Assembly: GCA_946403965.1 (NCBI GenBank)
Contig: CAMJBT010000026.1
Span: 1-42,028 of the forward strand
Length of the DNA: 42,028 nucleotides
Reading direction: 5' to 3'
DNA from: an uncultured Pseudobutyrivibrio sp.
GTDB taxonomy: Bacteria; Bacillota; Clostridia; Lachnospirales; Lachnospiraceae
Shown here: positions 16,609 through 24,637 of the stretch, one piece after another
How the letters are laid out: every line of letters begins with the position of its first letter
Numbering within the stretch: the stretch's first letter is position 1
Notes under the pieces: generated by a model
Seen by the model: the letters and a program-made list of their open reading frames with translations, nothing else
Databases searched by the model: none
Told to the model about the DNA's origin: nothing
Position numbers and translations under genes: made by a program

Positions 16609-17658
16609 TTAGTAATTGGCTAAAACATTCTGTACGTCCTCATCCTGATAAGTATCATAATTAACAACTATGACCCCAGTGTCATAATATTTCAATGCAG
16701 GCTTAGAATCGGCAATTAGTTCCTTTGCTGCCACCACAGCTCTATAGCCCATGTCAAATTGCCTTTGAACAATTGTAGAGGCGGTATAATCCTCAGATAC
16801 TACAAGCTTTTTTATATCATCTGAAAAATCAAATCCAACAACAACCAAGTCTCGTCTTTCGTTATCCGCTATTGTTTTTGCAATAGCCTGTGTTGGGCCA
16901 TTATTAGTGCCAAATACGCCGACAATATTTTTGTTAGTTTCCAAAAACACCTCAACCGTTCTAGCATCTACAGCTATATCGCCCTCTGCACTCATAAGGT
17001 TATCAGATATATGCCATTTTTCTGGAGCATTTTTCATCCAATACTGATAAAAACCAGCCAATCTTTCATTAACAGTCTGAGAACTTGAATTGCCTGCCAT
17101 GATGCTTATAACTAAATCCTCATCTGAAGTATGTCCTGAATTTTCAAGCTGTATAATCATTTCCTCTGCAGCTGACTTGCCGGCAAGAATGTTTTCAGTC
17201 ATGAAGCAAACATCAAAACTATCATTGTTTACAATTGTATCTACCAATACAACTGGAATTCCATTTTCCTTTGCTTTTTTAATACTCTCCCCTAATTTTA
17301 CAGAATCATTAGGAGCAAGAATTATAGCATCCGCTCCTTTTTCTATGGCCTCTTCAACTAATACCTTTTGGCCTTTCCAATCAGAATCATTATCCGTCCC
17401 TGCCCAAAACACATTGCAGCCTTCACTTATTCCTGCCGCCTTTACAGCCTTGGCAATAGATTGCCAATAGCTGCTACTGACCACCTTTACAATCAAATAA
17501 ATATTGGACTGACCTTCTTTTATTTCACTAAGAGCAGAAAACTCCGTAATAACTGATTCTCGTTCTGTACTTTCTGCCACAAATAAACTATCAGTAGTAC
17601 AAGCTGTAAGGCTCAACGATAATATAATTATTAAAAAAAAAGAAAAAAGCCTTTTCAT
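16609..17658 (-). CDS. Sugar-binding lipoprotein (periplasmic-binding-protein type I fold), no transporter genes nearby
   Basis: The 349-residue protein has a lipoprotein signal (LSLTACTTD lipobox, Cys20). The fold is that of ribose/galactose-type binding proteins: AKAVKAAGISEGCNVFWAG, EEAIEKGADAIILAPND, IPVVLVDTIV, GNSSSQTVNERLAGF, GVFGTNNGPTQAIA and LVVVGFDFSDD. It is the first gene of a two-gene operon with a diguanylate cyclase and has its own promoter at 17739-17767. No permease or ATPase gene is adjacent, so a sensory role is more likely than import. The ligand is probably a sugar by family. Confidence 0.88.
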   Translation of the reverse strand: MKRLFSFFLIIILSLSLTACTTDSLFVAESTERESVITEFSALSEIKEGQSNIYLIVKVVSSSYWQSIAKAVKAAGISEGCNVFWAGTDNDSDWKGQKVLVEEAIEKGADAIILAPNDSVKLGESIKKAKENGIPVVLVDTIVNNDSFDVCFMTENILAGKSAAEEMIIQLENSGHTSDEDLVISIMAGNSSSQTVNERLAGFYQYWMKNAPEKWHISDNLMSAEGDIAVDARTVEVFLETNKNIVGVFGTNNGPTQAIAKTIADNERRDLVVVGFDFSDDIKKLVVSEDYTASTIVQRQFDMGYRAVVAAKELIADSKPALKYYDTGVIVVNYDTYQDEDVQNVLANY

Positions 17659-17738
17659 CCTTTATCCTCATATTAAGAATTAGCATTCATAATTGTAAAG
17701 CCATTTAAAAGCCCAATTAGTCACAATAACTTAATATA

Positions 17739-17767
17739 AGTATAGGTTGAAAAGACTTAATATTCAA
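17739..17767 (-). promoter_or_regulatory. Promoter of the binding protein-cyclase operon
   Basis: Minus strand: -35 TTGAAT, 17-bp spacer, -10 TATACT. The expected start is near 17732. Confidence 0.62.
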
Positions 17768-17804
17768 TCAATTCGCAGAATATTCAAACTTTTATCAACT
17801 TCAT

Positions 17805-19283
17805 TTAACAAAGCTTTTCCACCATCGCTCTGTCAAATGTTACTGTTTTTACTGAATTAACTTCTATCTGATATAATGCATTTGCCGCTAAATGTTCTGC
17901 GGCCTGCTCTACATTTCTAATACCTGTAGAAATAACAAACTTTTCCATTACAGCATCTAAGCCATCCTCAGTAATCTGACACTCCTCAGGCGACATCCCC
18001 ATTCGCTTTAATACCTTTGGAAGCGAAAATCTTCTAAAGATTTCCTTTTTTTCTTCCACTGTATAATCAGGAATATCAATTACCGCAAATCTGGACATCA
18101 ATGGTGCGGAAATATCCGCCTTCACATTAGCTGTCGCAATTGGGTATACGCCCATTGTTGGAATCATACATTCCATATAGTTGTCAGTAAAGCCAAGGTT
18201 GTCCAAAAGTGTCAGCAACACATCTGCAGGATTACCATTCCCTTTACCTGAATTTGCTTTATCAAGCTCATTTATTATAAATACCAAATTACTTGTACCT
18301 GAATTTGCAAATGCCTCCATAATAATGCCCGGCTTTGCATTTGAATATATTCTTGAGCTGCCTGTAAGCTGTTCAGGGTCGTTGATAGAGCTCATATCAA
18401 GCGTAGTCCATGGAAGCTTTAAAATTCTTGCTACCGCATATGCAATTTGAGATTTACCCACTCCTGCGGGTCCACATAAAAGCAATCCATAGCTAGGCAA
18501 TGTGTGTGTGCGATTAACCTGTATGACAGTCTCCATAATGCGCTGCTTCACCGATTCAAGACCATAAAGCTCCTCATCAAGGATCTTACGGGCAGCAACC
18601 GGATCAATAGCTTCAAAATAATCGCTTTTCCACTGGATGCCAGTCATAATCGAAAGGGCACGCTGAGCATGTCTTCTCTCTTCGATAGTCACCTCTGCTG
18701 ACTTTGCAACCGCCAGATTTCTCCTAGCCCAAAGACGTATGTTATCTGGAAAGGTTCGACCTGCACAGGTAATAAAATCGGTGATGGACTGAATACTTGT
18801 GAGTTTCATATCATCTCCATCTTCCACGTCCTCTTCGTCAAGCTCCTCCTCAGATGGTGCATTTGAAGCAAAGAGACGTTCCATCATAAACTGCAGGAAA
18901 CCATCCTCAGATGAAAGCTTGCCGTTGCCCATACCAGTTTCACGTATTTTGTAAACAGCATATCCATCAGCTGTGGTTGCACCTGAAAGACGAACTGGTA
19001 TATGATTCTCACCAAGCCAGCCTATAAGGCTTGTAAATCTAGAATCAATTTGAAGGATATCTACTGAGACAGCACCATTTTCAGATTCATATTCAAAGCT
19101 GCTTCTGCTGATTGGATTTGTAAAAATTCCATTTGTGTGATGTGCCATTTTTCCACCCTTATCCTGTAGAATTAGAATTGGCTTTTCAGGCGTAGCCTCT
19201 GGCTCATTAGATTTAAAGGCGGTGTAGGTCACCACCGCATCCTTCTTAACACTTTCATCATTGGCAAAATCAAATACTGGCAT
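17805..19283 (-). CDS. Lon-derived AAA+ ATPase lacking the protease domain
   Basis: The 492-residue protein has an unfamiliar N-terminal part at 1-200, with an acidic run EEELDEEDVEDGDD near 145. Residues 213-492 follow the Lon ATPase module: IQWKS, ARKILDEELYGLESVKQRI, Walker A GPAGVGKS (271-278), Walker B VFIINELDK (334-342), sensor 1 in PIATANV (Asn386), arginine finger in APLMSRF (Arg398), and the sensor-2 lid STGIRNVEQ (Arg456). Lon normally has DE in Walker B; here it is Asn338-Glu339. The protein ends where the Lon Ser-Lys protease domain would begin, so it cannot be a Lon protease. A remodelling or chaperone role is inferred. The start follows GGGAG. It has its own promoter and a strong leader hairpin. 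Confidence 0.85.
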   Translation of the reverse strand: MPVFDFANDESVKKDAVVTYTAFKSNEPEATPEKPILILQDKGGKMAHHTNGIFTNPISRSSFEYESENGAVSVDILQIDSRFTSLIGWLGENHIPVRLSGATTADGYAVYKIRETGMGNGKLSSEDGFLQFMMERLFASNAPSEEELDEEDVEDGDDMKLTSIQSITDFITCAGRTFPDNIRLWARRNLAVAKSAEVTIEERRHAQRALSIMTGIQWKSDYFEAIDPVAARKILDEELYGLESVKQRIMETVIQVNRTHTLPSYGLLLCGPAGVGKSQIAYAVARILKLPWTTLDMSSINDPEQLTGSSRIYSNAKPGIIMEAFANSGTSNLVFIINELDKANSGKGNGNPADVLLTLLDNLGFTDNYMECMIPTMGVYPIATANVKADISAPLMSRFAVIDIPDYTVEEKKEIFRRFSLPKVLKRMGMSPEECQITEDGLDAVMEKFVISTGIRNVEQAAEHLAANALYQIEVNSVKTVTFDRAMVEKLC

Positions 19284-19306
19284 AGTCTCTTCTCCCTTTT
19301 TAGACT

Positions 19307-19335
19307 TTTGCAGGCACTATTTTTGTGCCTGCAAA
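19307..19335 (-). other. Perfect hairpin in the leader of the Lon-like gene
   Basis: A 10-bp perfect stem (TTGCAGGCAC and its complement, 7-nt A-rich loop) lies between the promoter and the ribosome site, which begins about 11 nt after it. On this strand an A-rich run follows, not T, so it is not a terminator of this transcript. It could act as a stabiliser or a protein-binding site. Confidence 0.6.
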
Positions 19336-19356
19336 CTGACTTTATATTTGCCTCTC

Positions 19357-19385
19357 ATTCTAGCAGAATACTTTAGCAGAGTAAA
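19357..19385 (-). promoter_or_regulatory. Extended -10 promoter of the Lon-like gene
   Basis: Minus strand: -35 TTTACT, 17-bp spacer, TGC then -10 TAGAAT. It starts just after the sigma-factor stop codon (19392), so the ATPase gene can be transcribed apart from the sigma operon. No terminator separates them, so read-through is possible. Confidence 0.68.
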
Positions 19386-19391
19386 GTGTCG

Positions 19392-21224
19392 CTATTTTTT
19401 AATTAGAGTCCAATCCTCTTCCATGTATGGAGACTTAGTTTCAATCATTTTGGCGTTATAAGTACCATCTCCATTATCTGATAATGTAAGAACATATCCA
19501 CCAGGAACATCGTAGTTATGAAGTGCGAATTTATCAGGGGTATCACTATTATGAAGAATATAACCATGTAGATCGCCATACTCATAGCTTCCTAACCCCT
19601 TTTCATCAATATCTATCTTAAGCCATGCATCAATATCCGGTGACATTTCATAGTGACCAGCCCATTTATTAGTTTCAGTAACAACAGAACTTTCTGTTTC
19701 CTGTTCAACCTTTTCTTGTTCTTCTGGCTCAGAATTGTCAACAAAAGTCTCAGGTACAATTACCGTTTCTTCTGTCTGTTTCTTTGGTAGCTCTGGAAGT
19801 GATTCATTCGTAGCTTTTATCAGCTCAACCCATTCAGCATTATGTTTTTTTGAAAATTTAAAATACTTTTCAACCGAAGGCATACTTCTGTCTACAAATG
19901 TTGTAATATCAATCCAATCAGAATAATCGAAACCATTCTTTTGTAATCCGTAATATACCTGCGCCGCTGGAACGACCTCAACGCTACACCAACTGGCATC
20001 ATCATAATTATCAAATTGACTACTATACACATCAACTAGTTTATTAGTAGGATCAATATAGTAAAGACAGCTATATTGGTTATCATCACCTTTTTCCGTT
20101 GCAATATATATCACATTATCATAGGATTTTGCATACAAATGTGGTGTCTCTTCCAAACTGTACTCTCTTAAACCAGCACCTCTTTCAAAATATGGTTCAG
20201 TAATAGGTTCTAAAACATATGAAATATCATTTTTTTCTACAATTTTACCACTGTCCTGATCTAAAACTGGATATTTTCCCCATACAAAACCTGTATAGGT
20301 ACCTATACCATTAAAATCAATATAAATAAATTTCTGTGTAACAATTTTTTTATGAGAAAACATACTATTAATAGCGACTCCTCCAACAGCTATGACAGCA
20401 GCTACTATAATTGCAATAATCGATTTTACAGAAAGTGTAATTCCTCCTATCGTTACACCAGCCTTCGCAGCACCTGTTGTTGCCGTAGCACCAGTTGTAT
20501 TCAAGCTTGCAGATGCTGTTGCAGCCCCAGAGCCTTTTGCTACGCCAACTCCACTAAGCACAGAACTTACAGGTGGAACCGCAGCCTGACACGCCAATGC
20601 ATCCTTTTTGAAAAGTGCAATAAAGAATACCATTGGCAAAAGACCATAGAGCTTTGTCCCCTTCTTTTCAAGTTCAAGAACCTTGTCCTTAATCTTGTTG
20701 CGACCGTAGTTAAGACGACTCTTAACAGTATTCTCTGAAACACCCAACGTTTCAGCAATTTCCTTTACAGACATTTCATCCATATAAAACATTGTAATGC
20801 AAATTCTCTGCTCGTCTGATAAACCTGACATCATTTCTTGTATAAGTCTGGCAGTTTCCTTTTGGTCCATTGCAAGCTCAGGACATGTGTCTATTCTATC
20901 ATCCTCGAAAATATCACTAATATCCCCTTCGTCCTCATTTTCCGTCATCGAAAAAAGCATTGGATTATCTTTCTTTAACTCATTCATAGAACGAGTTGCA
21001 ACAATTCGCCCAAACCAGCTTTCAAACTTTGAGGCACCCTCTAATTGCTCAAGACTTTGAAATGCTTTGATATATGATTCCTGTAAAACATCCTGTGCAT
21101 TATATTCATTCTTTAAATATTTTAATGCTATATAATACGCTCTCTGATATGTCTTCTCGTAAAGATAAGTGATTCCGTTATTATCACCTTTTTTCGCAAG
21201 TTCTACTGCTCTAATAATATCCAT
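19392..21224 (-). CDS. ECF-type sigma factor fused to a membrane anchor and extracytoplasmic domain
   Basis: The 610-residue protein has region 2 near the start (YLKNEYNAQDVLQESYIKAFQ; FESWFGRIVATRSMNELKK) and region 4 at about 130-190 (MSVKEIAETLGVSENTVKSRL). These are those of an ECF sigma-70 factor. A short hydrophobic patch follows near 200, then an Ala/Gly/Thr linker, one clear membrane helix at about 266-288, and about 310 extracytoplasmic residues with a Glu-rich stretch near 500 and a C-terminal beta-rich domain (WAGHYEMSPDIDAWLKID). ECF factors alone are about 180 residues. No separate anti-sigma gene is adjacent, so the fused domain may replace it. ATG 21224 has GGAG at good spacing; the in-frame TTG at 21236 lacks one. 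Confidence 0.87.
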   Translation of the reverse strand: MDIIRAVELAKKGDNNGITYLYEKTYQRAYYIALKYLKNEYNAQDVLQESYIKAFQSLEQLEGASKFESWFGRIVATRSMNELKKDNPMLFSMTENEDEGDISDIFEDDRIDTCPELAMDQKETARLIQEMMSGLSDEQRICITMFYMDEMSVKEIAETLGVSENTVKSRLNYGRNKIKDKVLELEKKGTKLYGLLPMVFFIALFKKDALACQAAVPPVSSVLSGVGVAKGSGAATASASLNTTGATATTGAAKAGVTIGGITLSVKSIIAIIVAAVIAVGGVAINSMFSHKKIVTQKFIYIDFNGIGTYTGFVWGKYPVLDQDSGKIVEKNDISYVLEPITEPYFERGAGLREYSLEETPHLYAKSYDNVIYIATEKGDDNQYSCLYYIDPTNKLVDVYSSQFDNYDDASWCSVEVVPAAQVYYGLQKNGFDYSDWIDITTFVDRSMPSVEKYFKFSKKHNAEWVELIKATNESLPELPKKQTEETVIVPETFVDNSEPEEQEKVEQETESSVVTETNKWAGHYEMSPDIDAWLKIDIDEKGLGSYEYGDLHGYILHNSDTPDKFALHNYDVPGGYVLTLSDNGDGTYNAKMIETKSPYMEEDWTLIKK

Positions 21225-21273
21225 ATATTTCTCCAAATCAAATGTGTAGTCTAACTAATTCCCTTAAAATTAA

Positions 21274-22527
21274 TTACCAAGTCTTTTCTATGATGCTGCC
21301 ACAGTCATCCACTTCTTTAGAATTAAAGTCTGCTATAGCATCATCTAATGTTTCGAAGCCATGATCTTCATCTACCGATTCATATGATAATCCATTTACT
21401 CCAACTGTCACATCATAAGCAATACCATATCCATAATTTGTAGTACCATCAGAAGTATATGTGAATAGAACTACATAATTTATACCTTCAGCATTACAAA
21501 TATCCTCTGAATACTCATGAAGAGCTTTTCCTTCAACGCTGGAAACAGAATAATCATCATTCCAGTTTTGTAAACCTGAATTAATTTCATCAATAATTTT
21601 TTGCTCATATGGTTCAATGTCTGAAATTGATGAAACCTCGCCGCCTTTTTCACTCCAAGTAGCTCCAATCGCTACGTTAGACTCAAAATCAACCATTGCT
21701 CCTGTTTCTTTTGAAAAGTAAAAATCATATCCCATACCATGAGTGATTTCATAACCTACATTTTTAACAGCATTTGGAACAACCTGGTCAATACTGAAAT
21801 GTAAATCTATACAGTTCTCTTTTGCGTGTCTCTCTGTTTTTTCAGAAAACTCAGCATCAGCGAAAAGACTGTTCTGTAAATCTTTTACCTCATCAACAGA
21901 CATTTTCATAATGTCCTCATATGACCTACCATCAATATAACGGCAATATAGCTTTGCCGCATCCTCTACTTCTATAGATGCTACTACACAATCCTTTAAA
22001 TTAGCTGACTCCTCTGATAAGTTTATAACATGAATTGTAAACCACTCATTACCATCTCTATAAATCTCTAGTTTGCTAAACTTCTTACCTTCTACTAATG
22101 CTTTAGAATTGTAATCATACTCATACTTAATCGAAGAGGATTTTACTTTTTTCATGAAATCACTCATCAAAAAACCAGGCTCATAAAGTACATCATCAAT
22201 CTGAACTGCTCTATCTGAAACCTTAACCTTCTTCCAACCAGCATCAGCCTTAAATAATTTAGCCTTCACCTCTTGCTTTTCATCCACCGCATCATCTTCA
22301 GAAGAGCCCTCGCCCATTAAATCCCCTTTGATGATAGCTGCATCTACAAGAAGCTGTTCCTCTTGTGTTAAGCCATTGTAATATTTATTGAATTCATCCT
22401 CTGACATGGAAGAAACATATTTATATATTTCCTCTGAAGTCATCTTTGATAAATTCTTTGAACCGCATCCAACAAATGCTCCTGCAATCATAAGTCCCAT
22501 GACCATAATTAAAATTTTCTTTTTCAT
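21274..22527 (-). CDS. Lipoprotein of unknown function, first gene of the sigma operon
   Basis: The 417-residue protein has a lipoprotein signal with lipobox FVGC. Short Met/Ser/Glu/Asp-rich helical segments follow (MTSEEIYKYVSSMSEDEFNKY). A lysine-rich acidic linker comes near 85, and then an uncharacterised globular part with repeated Lys/Asp/Glu motifs such as DVKVS-type strands. I do not recognise a family. The second ATG (22527) has AAGGAA eight bases upstream; the first ATG (22533) is too close to it. The stop is 49 bp from the sigma start, with no terminator between, so the two are co-transcribed. It may be a surface partner of the membrane sigma factor. Confidence 0.75.
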   Translation of the reverse strand: MKKKILIMVMGLMIAGAFVGCGSKNLSKMTSEEIYKYVSSMSEDEFNKYYNGLTQEEQLLVDAAIIKGDLMGEGSSEDDAVDEKQEVKAKLFKADAGWKKVKVSDRAVQIDDVLYEPGFLMSDFMKKVKSSSIKYEYDYNSKALVEGKKFSKLEIYRDGNEWFTIHVINLSEESANLKDCVVASIEVEDAAKLYCRYIDGRSYEDIMKMSVDEVKDLQNSLFADAEFSEKTERHAKENCIDLHFSIDQVVPNAVKNVGYEITHGMGYDFYFSKETGAMVDFESNVAIGATWSEKGGEVSSISDIEPYEQKIIDEINSGLQNWNDDYSVSSVEGKALHEYSEDICNAEGINYVVLFTYTSDGTTNYGYGIAYDVTVGVNGLSYESVDEDHGFETLDDAIADFNSKEVDDCGSIIEKTW

Positions 22528-22562
22528 ATTCATTTCCTTTTCTAAATAAAATATTTATAACC

Positions 22563-22576
22563 TGTGCTTAAGCACA
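22563..22576. promoter_or_regulatory. 14-bp perfect palindrome at the transcription start of the lipoprotein-sigma operon
   Basis: TGTGCTTAAGCACA is perfectly symmetric and covers the predicted start (about 22572) of the promoter at 22579-22607. This position is typical of a repressor operator. The regulator is unknown. Confidence 0.5.
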
Positions 22577-22578
22577 TA

Positions 22579-22607
22579 ATTATCTTGTCCTTACACTAAT
22601 AAGACAA
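22579..22607 (-). promoter_or_regulatory. Proximal promoter of the lipoprotein-sigma operon
   Basis: Minus strand: -35 TTGTCT, 17-bp spacer, -10 GATAAT. Alternating A- and T-tracts (22628-22661) lie directly upstream, which could act as an UP element or bend the DNA. Confidence 0.6.
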
Positions 22608-22710
22608 ATCAAAATGTGATTAGGTTTTAAAATTTAAAAAAAATTTTTAAAAAATTTTTTATCCTCATAATTTTCGTTATATATATGTCATTCAGCGCAA
22701 AACAGAAAGG

Positions 22711-22740
22711 ATTATATCACGATTTTCTTTTCTCTTTCAA
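22711..22740 (-). promoter_or_regulatory. Distal promoter of the lipoprotein-sigma operon
   Basis: Minus strand: -35 TTGAAA, 18-bp spacer, TGA then -10 TATAAT (extended -10). It reads toward the same operon from 130 bp farther upstream, just after the yitT terminator. The rest of the 22534-22898 gap holds the operator, the A/T-tract block and that terminator; I see no small gene in it. Confidence 0.5.
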
Positions 22741-22780
22741 TCAATTTTCACAGATTGAACACAATTTCGTCGGTTATAAC

Positions 22781-22830
22781 AAAAAAAGAGAAAGGAAACT
22801 GATTTCCTTGTATCAGTATCCTTTCTCTTT
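22781..22830 (-). terminator. Strong terminator downstream of yitT-family gene
   Basis: An 18-bp stem with one mismatch (AAAGAGAAAGGA and ACTGAT arms with their complements, 8-nt loop) is followed by seven T on the minus strand. Confidence 0.92.
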
Positions 22831-22898
22831 GAGTATTATGTTACAAAATATTACTATATTTTAAGCTTCTTTAAATGCCTCTTTTTTTGCATATACTT

Positions 22899-23750
22899 TT
22901 AAAGATATTTCTTTTGCTCCGTAAAGCCTCTCCCCTTTACCTCAGAAACACGGCTTACAATTATGAAAGCTTCCGGATCTATTTCATGAACAAGCTTCTC
23001 AGCTTTGGCAAGCTCTCTAGTGGATACAATTGAAAGACATATCTCTGTATCCTTTCCTAGGTATCCTGTACGACCATACATAACGGTAACACCACGGTCT
23101 ACGTCCTGAAGGATTGCACGACGAATTTCATCGCTCTTTTTACTTACTACCTTAATCTGTGTTTTGGCTTTTCCAAGAATAAGTGTTTTATCCATTGTCA
23201 TTGTGTAGATTACGACAAGAATAATACCGTATAAAACTAAATTAATATCGGTAAACATAGCCTGAACTGCGAGAATGCAGATATCAAGGGCCCACATCAC
23301 TCTGGAAATAGATGTACCAAAAAATTTATTCAATACAATCGGAGGAATATCCATACCACCTGTGGACGAACCCGTTCTAATAACAACTCCAAGACTAAAT
23401 CCTACCAGTAATCCACCGAAAACTGTGCAAAGCACAACATCGTCAATAGGTGGATAATGGGCTGCTATAATCTCTGCAATATGAATTTCTACAGGCCAAC
23501 AAAATGTAGCAAGCAATGTGTTTGCTGCAAATTTTTTACCCATGGCCCACCAGCCAACAAAAAATAATACTGTATTTATAACAAATGCAGCGTAGGATGT
23601 TTTCACCCCAAACATATGGTGAATAAACAGCGCAATTCCTGTTCCACCACCAGTGATTAAGCCTGATGGTTCAATAAAAAAAGCAACTCCTACCGCATAA
23701 AAGAAAAGTCCAATTACTACAATAAAACTAGTTTTAATTATCTGCTTCAT
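22899..23750 (-). CDS. YitT-family membrane protein (DUF2179 C-terminus)
   Basis: The 283-residue protein has about five membrane helices: near 5-25, 45-65, 75-95, 105-130 and 160-180. The N-terminal family motif FFIEPSGLITGGGTGIAL is present, as are GFSLGVVIRTGSSTGGMDI and a cytoplasmic C-terminal DUF2179 domain (RRAILQDVDRGVTVMYGRTGYLGKDTEICLSIV). The family function is not settled. ATG 23750 has GGAG five bases upstream and gives the usual length. The frame extends upstream to 23846 but crosses the promoter at 23794-23822, so the longer form is unlikely. Confidence 0.92.
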   Translation of the reverse strand: MKQIIKTSFIVVIGLFFYAVGVAFFIEPSGLITGGGTGIALFIHHMFGVKTSYAAFVINTVLFFVGWWAMGKKFAANTLLATFCWPVEIHIAEIIAAHYPPIDDVVLCTVFGGLLVGFSLGVVIRTGSSTGGMDIPPIVLNKFFGTSISRVMWALDICILAVQAMFTDINLVLYGIILVVIYTMTMDKTLILGKAKTQIKVVSKKSDEIRRAILQDVDRGVTVMYGRTGYLGKDTEICLSIVSTRELAKAEKLVHEIDPEAFIIVSRVSEVKGRGFTEQKKYL

Positions 23751-23793
23751 GGTGTCTCCAAATATCATTCTCTCTAAGTAAGCAACGAGGAGT

Positions 23794-23822
23794 ATTGTAC
23801 ACCATCGGCGGACATTTGTCAG
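23794..23822 (-). promoter_or_regulatory. Promoter of the yitT-family gene
   Basis: Minus strand: -35 CTGACA, 17-bp spacer, -10 TACAAT. It lies between the upstream terminator and the yitT start. Confidence 0.65.
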
Positions 23823-23864
23823 CACAGCACGGTAGTGTGTTATCACATTAGCGTAATAAAGAGT

Positions 23865-23891
23865 AAAAAAGAACCCTTATAAAAGGGTTCT
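23865..23891 (-). terminator. Terminator of the 243-residue membrane protein gene
   Basis: A 9-bp stem (AGAACCCTT and its complement, 4-5 nt loop) directly after the stop codon, followed by six T on the minus strand. Confidence 0.9.
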
Positions 23892-24622
23892 CATAAATCA
23901 AAATCTGCAACTTCTTCGTCAAGTTCAAACCATTCTGCTTCAAGCTTTCCTTCAAGCCCTTCCCTTATAAGCTTCCAGTTTTTTAAAAACCATACAGTCT
24001 GACCTGGATGCTTGTAAAGGGAAAGCATTTGTGCACCTTCATATTTATACGGGTAAACCAATGGAATACTGGTAGGTCTTGCTGTAGTGAAAAATACCAC
24101 TTGACGATACATCTGATTTTCCAGAGTGTTTGGTGTAGCACAATAATATATGTAATCACCATAGTCAGTTCCATAATGAAAATCAACTTTGTACTGTTCT
24201 ACATCCATTGGATCCATATCAGAACAACTGAACTCCTCCACACGTAGGGATTTTACATCAATATCTTCAAGTTCATGTTGCTGCTTTGCCTTTTCCACTG
24301 CAGCTTTCCATTTTTTAACTTCCAGTGGACTCATCAGGCCTGCGAAAAATCTATCTTCCTGTTCCAGCTTTTCAGATTCCTCTTCTGAAGCGTTGGGATC
24401 CTTTCCTGTTTTTAGCCAATAATTTATAGTATTAAGATGTTTATTAAGCTCTTCTATATGAGGTGCATAATGTTTATCAAGTGCAACCATATCATCCCAT
24501 TGTTCTTTGAATGCTGCCTTTACTGCATCCCTGGCATTTTTCTTCTTGAAATAAATGGGCATAGCAATTAACAAATTCAAGCTTATAAACAATACGCAAA
24601 TATTTATTGTTACCCAATCCAT
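23891..24622 (-). CDS. Unrecognised membrane-anchored protein
   Basis: The 243 residues start with one membrane helix at about 7-24, followed by Lys-rich KKKN, so the rest is probably cytoplasmic. A helical, Lys/Glu-rich segment follows to about 115. The C-terminal half is beta-rich (DFHYGTDYGDYIYYCATPN; RQVVFFTTARPTSIPLVYPYKYEG) and ends in an acidic tail. I do not recognise a family. The start follows GGGGG with a 7-nt spacer, 15 bp after the stop of the coiled-coil protein gene, so the two form an operon. Confidence 0.7.
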   Translation of the reverse strand: MDWVTINICVLFISLNLLIAMPIYFKKKNARDAVKAAFKEQWDDMVALDKHYAPHIEELNKHLNTINYWLKTGKDPNASEEESEKLEQEDRFFAGLMSPLEVKKWKAAVEKAKQQHELEDIDVKSLRVEEFSCSDMDPMDVEQYKVDFHYGTDYGDYIYYCATPNTLENQMYRQVVFFTTARPTSIPLVYPYKYEGAQMLSLYKHPGQTVWFLKNWKLIREGLEGKLEAEWFELDEEVADFDL

Positions 24623-24637
24623 AAATCAGCCCCCATT

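Noticed and set aside
20352-20738. Plus-strand open frame of 128 codons rich in Ser, Cys, Arg and Tyr
   Set aside because: It is a shadow of the Ala/Gly/Thr linker in the sigma fusion gene and has no ribosome site.
23751-23846. Longer N-terminus of the YitT-family protein
   Set aside because: The extension would overlap the predicted promoter, has no ribosome site, and makes the protein longer than the family.
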